From Hypomesus transpacificus (Eukaryota; Chordata; Actinopteri; Osmeriformes; Osmeridae): DNA of 64,000 bases. The position numbers were made by a program, and so were the translations under genes. Below the pieces are notes generated by a model that saw nothing but the letters and a program-made list of their open reading frames with translations, was not told where the DNA came from and searched no databases. The stretch is taken from the NCBI RefSeq assembly GCF_021917145.1, contig NC_061078.1, forward strand, positions 5,548,808 through 5,612,807, read 5' to 3'. Positions 49,349-64,000 of the stretch are shown in pieces (positions within the stretch are counted from its first letter, which is position 1; every line of letters begins with the position of its first letter).

Positions 49349-49742
49349 ACTCTCTACTTTCAGGGGTGAAGGAGGGGTGAAGAGGAAATCCAAATGACTT
49401 TGTTGTATTTTTCTGAGGTCATGCTATGCCACTGCCCAGGTGAAAACAATGCTTTGACTGTTCCTTAAAATATGTGTTTCATAAATAATAAGCCTACCTT
49501 TAAAAACCAACATATTACCATCTGGCCTATCTGGTCATTTTCTATTCAAACATTTTTAACCTTCATCCATGAACATACTTAAATGGTATTGTGGCAGCTC
49601 CCTTAAATTATCAAAGCAGTTGACGAGTAGGCCGACTCGGCTCAAGGTGCTGGCAACGTTTGCATTCACGCACTCACTCTGCCACTCTTGTATTATGATC
49701 CCACTTTCTACCACTAGGGGTCACTGTTGCACTTCAACTTAC

Positions 49743-52505
<2,763 letters not shown>

Positions 52506-53931
52506 CTCATAGATACTGTAGTTAGACTAAAAGAGGACTATGGTCATTTGACCTAATGCGTTACTGTATGAATAGCATTCCCATCATAGGTTCGCTGTAG
52601 TCTGTAGTTAGTCTTTTTTCTTGTTTCCAACTTTGAAGATCCATATAACAGAGAGGCTACTCCATATTACGACGTTGTGCCAAACAAGCAAAAATTTACA
52701 ATCCAGAGATGCGCATCAGAATTCCCTCTCGCGCACAGAAACGCTACTATGCGAATATACTTTTCTGCGGCTGTTCTGCAATTCTTTATTATCCTTTTAT
52801 AACGATGACTTCTATTTTCCGTGGTGCGTTACGTCGAATCCAAACTTCTCTTCGGCTGAAAGACACCTGCTCATGGTGCTGTCTGCAATAATGTAGGATC
52901 TCCCGGGCAATTCTCCGACACCCATCACATAACCATCCCTGTGTCCGAGCCTAGAAAGAGGACCTGCCGGGGAGAGATTTAAGGTGTGTTAAGGTGTGTA
53001 AGGAGATTCCCGTGTTTTGTATCACGACCTGGAGGATCAGTCGATAGTTCCTTCTATCACCACCGGATCCTTCAGCTTTGTGTGTAAGTGCATACCAGTG
53101 AAGAGGCGCCTGTGCATTTCCAGAACTCTCGGACTCTCACAGTGTGACATGCGCGCGACGCCACCGATAGCCCCTGACGCGCACTGGAACCCAACCAACC
53201 TTTTCTGTCTCTCAAATAAGCGCGCGCCTACAACCTACGAGAATAATTTTCCCCACCTGACGTCCATGCCACGCCAATTCCGAAAATACTCAGGAGCAAG
53301 ATGATTCATGTCTCTTTCTCCACAACATCAGCAAACCTCGCTGAAATTAACTGCACTGGACTGGTGGCAGTCTCATTTTATTCTGTAATTTGGATCTTTA
53401 AAACTGCGGATCCCAAAAATTACCCAGCCACCCCCCCAACCCTAATATATCCGTCAGCTGTCACGCAGCCTCCGGTATTAAACCACTGGGATAATCTGTC
53501 GTCCGCAAGACAATGTGATAATTCGGATTAAAATCCCGCTGTATGAGGTCTACATTACTACTATTACTATTCGACCTTGGGATTTATCATGTCATGATTT
53601 TTTTAAATAGGACCTTAAACAATATTCAACCATGTCACATGCAGGTAAGCGATGTGCTATCTTGAAAATGGAGTCTCATTCAGTCAAGATATGCATTGGG
53701 TAAAGCCGGAGCTTCATTCCTCAGTGCTTTACCACGTAGCTGGATGGCCAATACAGATGACTGTGCATGTAACAGGTGTCTAAGAAAAATTGCACTGATC
53801 AGAAAGGCTTGCATCTCGGCAGACTTAAATATTATGAAGAGCACTTATAGTACTGTACTGTGAAAGACACACACACACACACACTCACTCACTCACTTAC
53901 ACTATTCACTCGCAACAATAAAACATACTTC
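52506..53931. promoter_or_regulatory. vstm2b: vstm2b upstream/promoter region
   Basis: The DNA just 5' of the start codon is partly CpG-containing (53090-53290 includes GCGCGCGACGCC and GCGCGCC). It has no coding signal and ends at a CA microsatellite (53863-53900) and the assembly gap. The transcription start is not located. Confidence 0.35.
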
Positions 53932-54031
53932 NNNNNNNNNNNNNNNNNNNNNNNNNNNNNNNNNNNNNNNNNNNNNNNNNNNNNNNNNNNNNNNNNNNNN
54001 NNNNNNNNNNNNNNNNNNNNNNNNNNNNNNN
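53932..54031. other. Assembly gap (100 N)
   Basis: Exactly 100 N, the conventional size for a gap of unknown length. It follows a CA/CACT microsatellite about 30 bp upstream. Confidence 1.
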
Positions 54032-55439
54032 TGTTGAAGGATGCAAATACATATGTTTATCACTTGATGAAATACTGCACAAAACATGTTCTCTCAGCTT
54101 GTTATAACCATCTGATGTTGCAATGAAAGCTCTTAAAATGTTGTACAGTACAGAGAAAGTGTTTGCATAGTCAGTTAATTTATAACACCTGCTGTTCAAT
54201 TTAACAATGCATTTGATGAATAAATATCAAGATATTTTGTGTCTAGATGAAAATCTGTTAATACAATTATCACTTGGTTTCTTATACCAGTCAGCACTTC
54301 AAAATGAAAGACAAACAGACTCACTCTATACACAAGAAGATACCGTCAAAATAGATTCTAATTAGATTTCCTTGCCTGAGTAAATATGTCTAAAGGAGCA
54401 AGTTGACACAACGTGTCAAGGGAAGCAGCAATGGAATATAAATAAATATTTCAGACACCCTAACACGCACACACACCCACACAAATACACACACTCACAC
54501 CAGAGAAATGAAAACTTTGCCTGACATTGTGTAATCTTGTCACTTTGAAGTAGCTTTTGGCTCTGAACAGACATGCGTTGCGTAAGTGCTTGGCATGGTG
54601 GTCTGTGTCGCTCCTCTGCCCTGTCATCTCTCATTAGCACTGTCTTGCTGACCTGCTGAATATGTCCACTTCCCATGGAGGAGAAATGCCCACACAACAA
54701 GACATGACCTAGATGCAAGGAGTTTCCACAGAGATGTGTTGGCACTCCGCTGGCCTGGATGAGGCTTGGCCTGGATCTGCCAGGCCCAGATGTCAGCAAA
54801 GAGATCACTATGGAGTCCGTTTTGGAAACTCTTTAGGATCTACTCTACTGAATCGGAGCAACTGAAAGTCACCTGTCATGAGGGAGAGTTCTTGACCTTG
54901 CCACCTGGATGCCATTTATCATTATATACAAATGGAGGAGTGGATCGGTAACATGTTGCGAGGCCTTATGTTTTCAATATGTCAGCCGCTATTTGCTTGT
55001 GGCTTCACACTGATGATACTCCAAGACACACAGGTTGGCTAGGACAGGACACGTGTGGAGTCAAGGGGTGGAACATCAATTGACTCAACTTGTTCCCTGA
55101 CCCCCACTCTAATGCTTCTCCTCCGAGACTGTGAATAATGCAGGTGACTGTTCATGGTACGGCCACCTCTTTTACAATAGTCAGTCATGGACATTAACAT
55201 ATTTGGTACTATGGATGGCATCCGTATCTACAGAGATACCATTCTGGACTGGGTCTTTATAATGAACATGAATGCTTCATGGACATGTACCTTACTACTA
55301 TTTTCAAAGGTCAGCCTTCCCCGAATCAGCTGCACCATTGTCATGCATTTAATTTGCCATTGAAGGGAACAGTTTAAATCTCTCAGATCCAGAGTATATG
55401 AAGAATACTGCATGACAATTTATTCGACATAGTGTTTAC

Positions 55440-55610
55440 AAGTTTCAGGTTTATTTGCCATTTGTAACAAGTGAAAGAACAGGCACACTGGGAGGCTCCT
55501 GGTCCTCTCCACAGTCTCCAGTGGCCTAGCTGCAGTCCTCTCACAACATAAATCCAAATATACCAAATTCTTAGAAATGGTATATATAATAAACAAAAAT
55601 GAACCTGGAA
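55440..55610. mobile_element. Possible retroposon-tail fragment
   Basis: It contains AGGTTTATTTGCCATTTG followed by an AAGTGAAAGAACAGGCACAC block. The start resembles the TTTATTTGCCATGTAAG repeat at 25356. The relationship is weak and the family unassigned. Confidence 0.25.
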
Positions 55611-55894
55611 CTGTTTAGTCTCTCCTTCTAACTTAAAATGGGATGATACAGCAATGTTCCAGTTCAATGTTAAGGGGTAACTTGTGGCGACATCTGTGTT
55701 TCTGCATCTCGTTCTTCTTTTTTTCTTTCTGTTTTTCATTCTTCAGTAAGCTCTGAGTATGGCCATATGAGCTGATTAGAAAGCCAATTTGAGGTTGGTT
55801 GGGTAACGACTTGACAAGCAGCTGTTTGGGCGTAGCTGAACTGTTCAGGAACACAATGGCTTTCCAGATGGGACCACCACCCTTCACTTCAACC

Positions 55895-56022
55895 TCTCTC
55901 TCTCTTACCCTCTCTCTCGCTGTCTCTCTCTCTTTATCTCTCTCTCTCACACACTCTCTCTTTTTGTCTCTCTCACACACGCTCTCTCCCGCTCTCTCCC
56001 CCTTATGTCTCTCTCTTTCTCC
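55895..56022. repeat. CT-rich imperfect microsatellite
   Basis: Interrupted CT/CACA tracts over about 125 bp. Confidence 0.85.
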
Positions 56023-56159
56023 CTCCAGCCCACATTATATAATTCAACTATTGTACCACAGTAATGTCTTTGCTTAACCTGCTTAATGTGAGATCCAGAA
56101 TGTTCTCCATGGAAGATACTCGCCTGTTTCCTGCTGAGGGAACTGGATGTATTTTTCTT

Positions 56160-56284
56160 TTAGGTCAAACATTGACAAACATGACAAAATGGTGTGAGTA
56201 GTTCATATTTATGCAGAAATATGTAAATATATATATATATATATGTATATAAAAATGATTCACAAACTTTCAAGCACCACTGTA
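56160..56284 (-). mobile_element. Truncated Tc1/mariner-type element end
   Basis: Read on the minus strand from 56284, it begins TACAGTGGTGCTTGAAAGTT followed by TGTGAA, then an AT-rich expansion and ATTTCTGCATAAATATGA. I recognise this as the terminus of an abundant fish Tc1-like non-autonomous element. No matching second terminus is seen nearby, so it is a fragment. An (AT)n run at 56228-56242 has grown inside it. Confidence 0.6.
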
Positions 56285-57526
56285 CATGGCAATCTCTATA
56301 TTTTACCCATCGCACCATGGTCTGGAGTCTGGAGGGAAACACACACACACTTGAGGATGTGGAAACAAATTAAAATGTGGTGAGAGACTTTTGAAACATG
56401 GCAGTGAGTAAAGAGAAGTAGAGTGCAAAAAGCTCTGAAGTCCCTGTTGTCTGGTAACACTGCGGGCAAAGACATCTCAGGGGGTCTTAAAGGTTTCACA
56501 CGCACACACGCACACATACTTCACTTCACACAAACTTCAGGGTGACTCATAGCAGAAGACCACGGCCTTCCAGGTGCTGTTATAAGGCTGATGTAGTCGA
56601 TTTAGAATAAGATGATCAATTTCTCTTCTTCAGAAAGCAAGGGAGATAAACTGAATATACTGTTTGAAAATCCTTACAAAATGCAGTGCTCTTTTGTGTC
56701 TTTGCTTTGGACCCAACCAATTCGTATGAAGTGTCTCTGTATAGAATGAGTGATGTCACTTCCAAACCACAGCGCTATGTGGTTAAATCCATTTTGGTTA
56801 GAACCCCTCTGTTTCCCCTCTGTTTCCTCTCTGCAAGCCTGAGTGAGCTCTTGGACTCACCACACCATTTAACACCAGCACAGGCTTTTAGGGCTAAGAA
56901 GGACATGCACACATATTAGGTATGTCATCTGACGATGAGCTTTTCCTAAGAGACTCATTCTTACACGGCCGTGGGACAGAAGCCCACTCAAACTTTACAT
57001 GGTTAGTATGTTTTGATAATAATGATTACATCTGCTAGAATCTGTTGATAATATGGACCGGGTGAAGTTGACAGAATGGCTGGCACACGAGAGAGGCTAC
57101 AGTATTGACGAGTTTCCGCAAATGTAATTTCTGATATTGACCTTTCCCAGCAACATTTATTGACATCTAAAGGCCACGTTGATCCCTTTCACATGTTTGT
57201 GTTGGACTTAGACCATCACTGTTCAAACAGTATGATACAGACTGCACAAGATGTTTCTAATGCAGATGCTAACAGTGATTCATATCTGCAAAAGACCAAT
57301 GTGGTTTGCATGTGGGTGTCTGCATGATGAATCAGTAATCAGGATTGATTGGTCTGTAGGAGAGCACATGTGAAAGGACTCTCCATTCCCTTGTTATGGC
57401 CGAGGGGTAAACCGACCAATGGGAGCAGACAGACCAGCGGTTCCCCAGACTTCCCACTCTTATGGGCATTCAGGTCACACAACATCTGACCAATAACAGA
57501 GAGTTGAGGGAGAGAGGGGAGAGATG

Positions 57527-57530
<4 letters not shown>

Positions 57531-57622
<92 letters not shown>
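57531..57622. repeat. (GA)n microsatellite, about 45 units
   Basis: Long pure GA run on the plus strand. Confidence 0.97.
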
Positions 57623-57624
<2 letters not shown>

Positions 57625-57723
57625 AAGAGTAAGGGGAGAGAGTGAGAGTGGAGAGGTATACAGAGAGGAAAAACAAAAAGTTGAAGAGAGAAAGTAAGAG
57701 GATGTAGAGAGACTGGGAAAATA

Positions 57724-57726
<3 letters not shown>

Positions 57727-57782
<56 letters not shown>
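57727..57782. repeat. (CT)n microsatellite, complementary to the GA run 105 bp away
   Basis: About 27 CT units with one interruption. It is the reverse complement of the GA run ending at 57622. Confidence 0.97.
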
Positions 57783-58719
57783 ACTGAGCCACACAGTCTC
57801 TGAGAGATAATGAGAAAGCCACAGGAATTCCCTGAGGTAAGGCAAGCCTTGGCAGCAGTGTCTGCTCCACAGCCAGGAGAGTAGCTCAGAATACAGGATG
57901 GGCTCTCCGGCAGGATCCTCCTTGTGGACCAGGGGGCTACAGCAGCTATAGATTTGGATGCTTAGGATCTAAACACCAAACTGCTGCTGGAGACTCACCA
58001 TCCTTCACAATGGACCACAATGGAAATGATGGCTACAACAAGGTTAAAGGTTAACATGAGTTTAGGAAGCTATGGGTTCTCACAGTAAATGGCCTAGGTA
58101 TTACTCAATTATTTAGCATGTATCAGTGAAGCCTGCACAGCATTAAAAAAAATGGGAACACTGAATGTGTTCTATCTCGTAAAGGTTTGGTAAATATTTG
58201 ATCAGGAAACCAAGTTTATAATATGGTTTGTATAATAAATAAATATATATTGAGCAAGCATGTAGGATGGGGATGGAGATGCTCAGAACATAGCTGTGTA
58301 AAGTGAAACACTACAACTTTGCTCCTGATCTTAATGATGTTTGAAGACTTGATTTATCAATGATGCACTGTTCACACAAGTGGGCCTTGCAGAGATGATC
58401 AAACATGTAAAACACACAGGAGCATGTGTACAGTACACAGCCAAACATCAAGTACACAGCGGCATCTATCAAGGAAATTGGGTGAGAACAAAATCCCTAA
58501 CAAGCCCTTCTAGCTGTTTCGCCATTCATTAGAGTGGAGTTTTTCCAGCAGAGTGGCTGTGATGGCTGGAAGTTTTGACAGGGAAACACCAGAGGGTAAA
58601 GTGGATTACTGAAATGTTGAATACATTATGCAACAGCTATGGACTTACTGGTGACGTTGGCTGGCCTAGGCTTTTGCTTTCTAGTGATGTATCCTCCTAG
58701 TTTCACGCTGCCTCTCTAT

Positions 58720-58724
58720 GCCTC

Positions 58725-58807
<83 letters not shown>

Positions 58808-58822
58808 GTGTTTCTCTCTCTT
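58720..58822. repeat. (CT)n microsatellite, about 40 units
   Basis: Long nearly pure CT run with a few GT/TT interruptions at the edges. Confidence 0.97.
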
Positions 58823-59139
58823 TAGTTCCCACAGAGGATACACAGCACTAATCTGATGGCCTGAGAATGAGGGTTGTAAAGCAGCAACATCATCACATCC
58901 TTCCTTTATTCTGCTCTGCCAAGCGGAAATGTTCATTTCAGTAAAATATGAAATAGATTTTATTTGAATATTCTCTGTGTGCGTGTGTGAGTTTTTTACA
59001 AACATTTTCTTAATGAGAGTTTTTTGAATCCAACTCAAACCTAAATGGAGTATTTATGTGGTGGACAAGCGTCTGGAGACTGCATTAGAGGCATTAGAGA
59101 TGTATTCACTGAAAAATGATGTTACTTCTCTCTCCTGTG

Positions 59140-59460
59140 CTTAGATCACAATTATTTATTTAAGGCTTGGCAGCTCCAAGGTTGATGCACTTATTTAAGA
59201 TTAGACTAAGTTAAAATACTCAATAAAATATTTAATGGGGAACAGATACATAAATACACTGCGTTTGAGCATGAGGAAGCACAATAAAAGCTGCGAGCCC
59301 AGTCAAGGATATGCATCGTCATGTTACAAGTGTTTTAACTGGAGCTGCTCTCCAGCCAGAGAAGCCATCCAAGATACCCATGTGGTCAGACGCTGTCATG
59401 TGAAACACGCTCTAGTATCATACGGTCAAACCTTGTGCATCCCTGCATAGGATAGTACAC
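59140..59460. promoter_or_regulatory. Candidate conserved non-coding element
   Basis: Repeat-free stretch of about 320 bp with ACAATTATTTATTTAAGGC, CAATAAAATATTTAATGGGG, CACAATAAAAGCTGCGAG and TATGCATCGTCATG (octamer-like ATGCAT). This dense AT/GC mixture is unlike the surrounding repeats. It is the most enhancer-like stretch of the right flank by eye. Confidence 0.3.
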
Positions 59461-59984
59461 AAAAGGAAAACCTGTATTAGCATCTTCTTGCAGAAGGAGA
59501 ATACGTTGACTCGTGAAATAGTAACAGCTCAGAAAAGTCAAAGCTTCAGTCTCAGTCTGGTGCTGTCCGGATCAGATTACACAAGCTTTGCACTCATACA
59601 GCAGAGATGAAGATGTAAGGATGGGTAAATCCAGAAGGGACAGAAAAGTCCATCCACCTGTCACCAGCTGAAAAAGGAGGAGGACAACAGGGACACTCAG
59701 ATGAAACCAACTGTAACCTCTTTAGAACCGGTATTACATGATTTAGAGACATCTGCCAGGCAAATTCAACCCTCTCTTTCTCTCTCTCTCTCTCTGACTA
59801 ACACACATGTTCACAGACAAAGACAGACAGCCCTAATGATGGACTCTAGTATACAGTAGCTGAAACTATCCAATAAAAGTAATCTCTCATTATACAATCT
59901 AGGTATGGGGATTAAACACAAAACATCCCAGACTCTACCCTTGTTTAGCTCATGGTTTGGAAAAAACAAGCATGGCTGTGTGTG

Positions 59985-60034
59985 CCTGTGTGTGTGTGTG
60001 TGTGTTGTATGTGTGTGTGTGTGTTGTGTGTGTC
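59985..60034. repeat. (GT)n-rich microsatellite
   Basis: Several GT blocks interrupted by TGTATG and TTGTG. Confidence 0.9.
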
Positions 60035-61739
60035 TTTATCTCTCTTCCTCTGTGTGTCTGGGAATAAGAAAACACATGAGTGTGTGTTTCCTGTCATTTT
60101 GTCCTTGGACATCCAATGCACTTCATGGATAGATATTGAGTGCTTTCTCCTCACTGACCTATTAAAAGATCATAATTCACTTTGAAGGACCGCCCAGGAG
60201 GTTAGGATAAAAGACTAATTTAACATTGACAGAAGGTCGCCTAGGAAGTAAATATAGCAATGAACCCATATTGCATTCCCTGTTATTGGAAGTCCAATAG
60301 TTGTTAATAATTTATTGATTGCTTGACATAGAGACAATCTCAAAACAGGACTCCAAGGAAAAGGAGATGAATGAGACTTAACAGCTGTTACATAGTAATC
60401 TACCAGTGGGAAGGGTGTAATTGGTTGAAGAAAGTACACCTTTATGTGGCACCATTCAATGTGTTGAAAATTGAAAACGTAAAATATTATTTGTTTCTTT
60501 GTCATTCCCTGTGTTTCAAAGTAAAAATTGAAAGAAATACATCAAATGCCTTATATTCCCTAGCGTGGTGTACATCCTTGAGCATTTGTTTCTGGAACAA
60601 TAGCAACGATGATACAGACAGTCTGAATGAAACCTCGTTTTTCACCAGACCGTCTTGAGTTATGTTATTTGGGAATAACATACTATTGTGTCTGTTCAAG
60701 GTTTCTTTTCTGAAATCCTCTTTTCCAAATGTGGGTGGTAACATTCAGTTTTTCAAATGAAAGCAGTTTGGAAACAATACAAACCAGTTATGTGTAGGTG
60801 AACACAATCTGACCTTACCCTCTTTAATAATTAATATGGTGTGAGTATTGCCTTTGGCACTCTTTACTCCCAAAAAGAAAACTCCACGATTGTTTCATTG
60901 ACCATACAGTGCGTTGGCAGGAATGGACAGTCTCTCCTGTACCTGTCAGGATGATCTGGGATCAGTTGAACATATTCTCTCGAAAAAGCATTTTGAGAGT
61001 TAGGGCAGACGTAACACATTGGTTCAGAATGGGTACAATGTTCCATGTTGCATGTGGAAATGAAATACAAAATCCAAGCCCAACTGGGAGTACTTGAATA
61101 CCAGTTTGTGATAGTGTTATTGTTGGGCTTAAAAAAAATCCCAAGGGGGAAATTGGTTTGTAATTGTTTCAGTTACTATGCTGTACATCAGTGCGATTGA
61201 GCTGGAGTCCAGTTTGGCAACCTCAATCATACACACACACACACACTCCATGCTGGCACCTAGTTTGGAGTCGTCAACCACGACATAATGCAGTCTGCAT
61301 TGCTCTGAGACTGAAGCTGCCATCACTGCAGACGTCAGAGCCTCCATATTTGATGTGGTGTGGCTTCCACGTCATGTAATACAAAATGCTCTTTATCCTT
61401 CACTGCTTTTCTCTTGTTCTCACAAAACTCAGATACAGTATATGGACAAATTCACATTACAGTCCAAAATGTTTTTGTGAAGTTAAGCAAATATTCAGTG
61501 AGGGTCTGGGCTCTCTGCTATCCTCAGCTATGCTGTTACAATACTGGCTAATGTGATTTAGGGTGCGTCTGTCAGTAGTGTCTGTCAGTATCATGTCCAT
61601 CACTGGTGGGGAAAGTTCATTTCCCCCTTTGGTACAGCCATGGAGACAGTAGCAGTCATCTGAACACACATCTATTATGTAAAACTGCGTCTGCCGGGAA
61701 GAAAATGGCAATGGATATTAATGTCATCTTTCTCTCAAC

Positions 61740-62010
61740 TGTCAATTATTGAAAAGATGGCTGAATTCTTCCCCATATCCCCGTAATCTGTCAGTGAAGC
61801 ATGCTTACATTCTAAGGCCCGCTTGCTGTAAGAGGCTAATTAAGTCAAATTAATCTTTTCTGGTCCTCGGTTCATGGGGAGTTTAAGAGGGCCCTTCTTT
61901 TCTGACAGAGACAATGTGATGGTTGTGGATTCCTTGTGAGATAAGTGGGACTAAATCCGAGCTTTGATGCAGCCTTTTCCAGGTCAACGTGCAGTATTAC
62001 CATTCTGTAG
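61740..62010. promoter_or_regulatory. Candidate conserved non-coding element
   Basis: Repeat-free stretch with GTCAATTATTGAAAAG, GAGGCTAATTAAGTCAAATT, AATCTTTTCTGG and AGGGCCCTTCTTTTCTGACAG. The adjacent TAATTAA/AATTAAT motifs suit paired homeodomain binding. Texture-based. Confidence 0.28.
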
Positions 62011-62101
62011 ACTTTTGACTCTCTCCCCAAAGATATCCATAGCTTGGCAGTGAAACGATAAATGATATACTGACAGAAGTGTTCTTCATCGTGTCTTTAT
62101 G

Positions 62102-62445
62102 TACAGTCGGGCCATAGGTTTTGGCAATGACGAATGTTGTGTTTTGAAAAGTTTGCTGGTTCATTATTTGAGGAAAATGTTTTCACATGTTTTTATACAG
62201 TACTGGAATACAATAAGGCACATTTCATATTGTCTAAAGCTTTTTGGGGGTGAATATTTTCAATATATGCAAATAAATCCAATCAGAATGATAGAGTGAT
62301 TTCACTTGGATAAAACTAATCACACTTTCCCCTGTGCTTATGATATGACTTACTGACAATATGTTAGCAGTCATGTTAGCCAATGCCCAGCAAGCTTTGC
62401 AACACAAAATGTATGTCGCTCCCAATACTCTTGGCCACGGCTGTA
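62102..62445. mobile_element. Degenerate Tc1-like MITE with terminal inverted repeats
   Basis: The left end (62102) reads TACAGTCGGGCCATAGGTTT, TGGCAATGAC. The right end, read on minus from 62445, is TACAGCCGTGGCCAAGAGTA, TTGGGAGCGAC. The two ends match as imperfect inverted repeats of about 30 bp, with TA at each outer edge as expected for Tc1/mariner target duplication. The interior of about 340 bp has no transposase frame, so it is non-autonomous. Confidence 0.75.
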
Positions 62446-63224
62446 GTAAATGCAGTCTTGTAATGTGTGGACAATGTGGGCAGAAGTGTTCTGGAGCCCC
62501 TGCAAGGCTGACAGGGCCTTCTGTTTTAAAGATTCAACTTTTACCGAAGTCTTCTCTTTCTCCAAAAAGATATTTACATTCCTAATGAAAGGAGCCAGTA
62601 GAAAATCCCAAGACCACACAGCAATAAGAGCTGACATTTCCTCAGTCTTATTGTTGCTTGGACTCTGGGACTATGATCTCGGATTGCATAACTGGCCTTT
62701 CTCCAATCCAGAGGTCGACTGGTCCATTGTTGTTTGAAGGCAAATTAAACCTCTCAATCGCTCTCATTGAATGCTGGGCAGGATTTTCACCAAATTACAC
62801 ATTTTGACATTCAAAAGTCAAAATACTTTTTTGTCAATATTTCCAGGCCTGTTTATCATCAAAAGTTGCATTGTAGAGCCCTGAAGAGCTTTTGGGACAC
62901 AATGGAACAAACAACAAATTCTATTTTTCCTAGCCAGACCTGCAGGCATATACAGTATAGTACACCATTAAAACACCATCATCCATACATCACAGCAGCA
63001 ATAAACCCCTCTCTCTCCGAGACCCTGATCACTCCCGTTCCCTCAGGCTGCTCACACACAATTCGCTCCCCGTGGATTCCCCAGCGCCCCCTCAAACGCA
63101 ATTCTACATCCTAGGGTTTTTCCTCTCTCTAGAGACAGAGGATCAGTGCCCTTGAAGGTGCCCTCGTCTCAGTGGAAAGCTATGTACACTGAGGCTTCTT
63201 CAAAGATCTGCAGGGGACAGGCGG

Positions 63225-63300
63225 GAGGGGGAGAAGGGAGGGATGAAGAGAAGAAGAATGAGAGAGAGAGAGGGGAAGACATTGAAAGAAAGGAGAAACA
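63225..63300. repeat. Purine-rich GA tract
   Basis: GGGAGG/GAAGA/GAGAGA purine tract; no coding meaning. Confidence 0.7.
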
Positions 63301-64000
63301 GCTCTGTTCTGTCTTTTATTATATGTTATTGTTACTGCTGTGTAAATAACTTTTCTTCCCAAACAGACCTTCTTCTTGTCATAATAAGTATGACAAGCAC
63401 ATCTAACTAACCAATTACTAACAAACCAACTAATTAATATGATTAGTTGCTGCAATATTAAATTGGTTAGTTAGATTGTTCATCTGACCATATGAGTGGT
63501 TTGGGACCTTGTGTCTCTTCCTGGGAACAGTGATATTCTAGGAGATCAACGTGTGTACCCCTAAATAACAAGCTTTTGTTAAAATAGAGGGATCTATTGC
63601 AGTTTGTAACATTTCCTCCCGTTAGAGTGACCACAACTAAAATATGACATATTGTAATGTACACAATGCTATACCGCTTTGAGCATCATGAAGAAGACTG
63701 CTTTGATTTACGTATATGTAGTACATGTGCAATATATCCTATTACAGCCGCGATACCAATACTAGAAAGAAGATATTTCATCCTGATGAATCCTGCTGGA
63801 ACACATCTTCTCCAGGTCAAGGCATCAGTCTGCCTTGATGCTGAGTGAACAGAAGACCTCAACTGACCTCGCCACAGGGGACAGAGGTTAGAGGTCATGC
63901 AAGTACTAAAATCAGAGGGATCACCATGGTGTCAGTTCAGTTACCTTATAACAAAACTGATGACCTGTGCTTACCTTGTGAAGAGGTTGGTGTATTATTA

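Larger units (their letters stand above)
27943..49742. other. Large gene-free interval between pop4 and vstm2b
   Basis: About 21.8 kb without a supportable gene. Open frames here lack recognisable domains and many are read through microsatellites. The interval contains SINEs, a retroposon-like tail, mini- and microsatellites and several non-repetitive candidate regulatory stretches, listed separately. The unfound last exon of vstm2b should lie in its right part if it is in the window. Confidence 0.6.
54032..64000. other. Right flank upstream of vstm2b, no gene seen
   Basis: About 10 kb of non-coding DNA with large CT/GA microsatellites, two Tc1-like relics and candidate regulatory stretches, each listed separately. 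No open frame shows a recognisable domain or credible splice-joined exons. Confidence 0.55.

Noticed and set aside
49711..49723. CTCF-like CCACTAGGGGTCA beside vstm2b exon 4
   Set aside because: One core mismatch to the consensus and a common chance pattern; no support for insulation.
57339..57845. 168-aa minus ORF rich in SL/ER repeats
   Set aside because: Translation of the GA/CT microsatellites.

Overview
This window is nuclear DNA from a ray-finned (teleost) fish. The genes have vertebrate exon-intron structures. The non-coding DNA is full of dinucleotide microsatellites, and it carries fish-type dispersed repeats: tRNA-derived SINEs, Tc1-like terminal-repeat relics and retroposon tails. 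There is one 100-N assembly gap (53932-54031). I cannot name the species.

Six vertebrate gene families are recognisable, plus one gene of a family best known from bacteria. From left to right they are: ccne1 (cyclin E1, minus, 6716-10337, 11 coding exons, 437 aa); a BtpA-family TIM-barrel gene (plus, 12013-14794, 6 exons, 268 aa); a tp53inp-type autophagy/p53-inducible gene (minus, 15844-16708, 3 exons, 179 aa); a C19orf12 homologue (plus, 19230-19917, 2 exons, 141 aa); plekhf1/phafin-1 (minus, 22295-23401, 2 coding exons, 278 aa); pop4/Rpp29 (minus, 26223-27942, 7 exons, with a reading-frame conflict in exon 2); and vstm2b (minus, 49743-52505, four exons found, last C-terminal exon not found).

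Order and relative orientation of ccne1, c19orf12, plekhf1, pop4 and vstm2b match human 19q12 (reverse-complemented). The tp53inp gene sits where the paralogous human 8q22 block (CCNE2 - TP53INP1 - PLEKHF2) has TP53INP1, which suggests a tp53inp ohnologue that the human 19q12 block lacks. The BtpA-family gene starts about 1.7 kb from ccne1 in the opposite direction. As far as I know, mammals have no counterpart.

The rest is non-coding. The left flank (1-6000), the roughly 21.8 kb between pop4 and vstm2b, and the right flank (52.5-64 kb) hold microsatellites, minisatellites, an inverted SINE pair, Tc1-like relics, and several non-repetitive stretches rich in TAAT/ATTA motifs that I flag as candidate conserved regulatory elements. 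The genes do not form one pathway. The set is an ancient syntenic block: cell-cycle control (ccne1), autophagy (tp53inp), endosomal PI3P sensing (plekhf1), mitochondrial/ER membrane biology (c19orf12), tRNA 5' processing (pop4) and a neural Ig-domain membrane protein (vstm2b).
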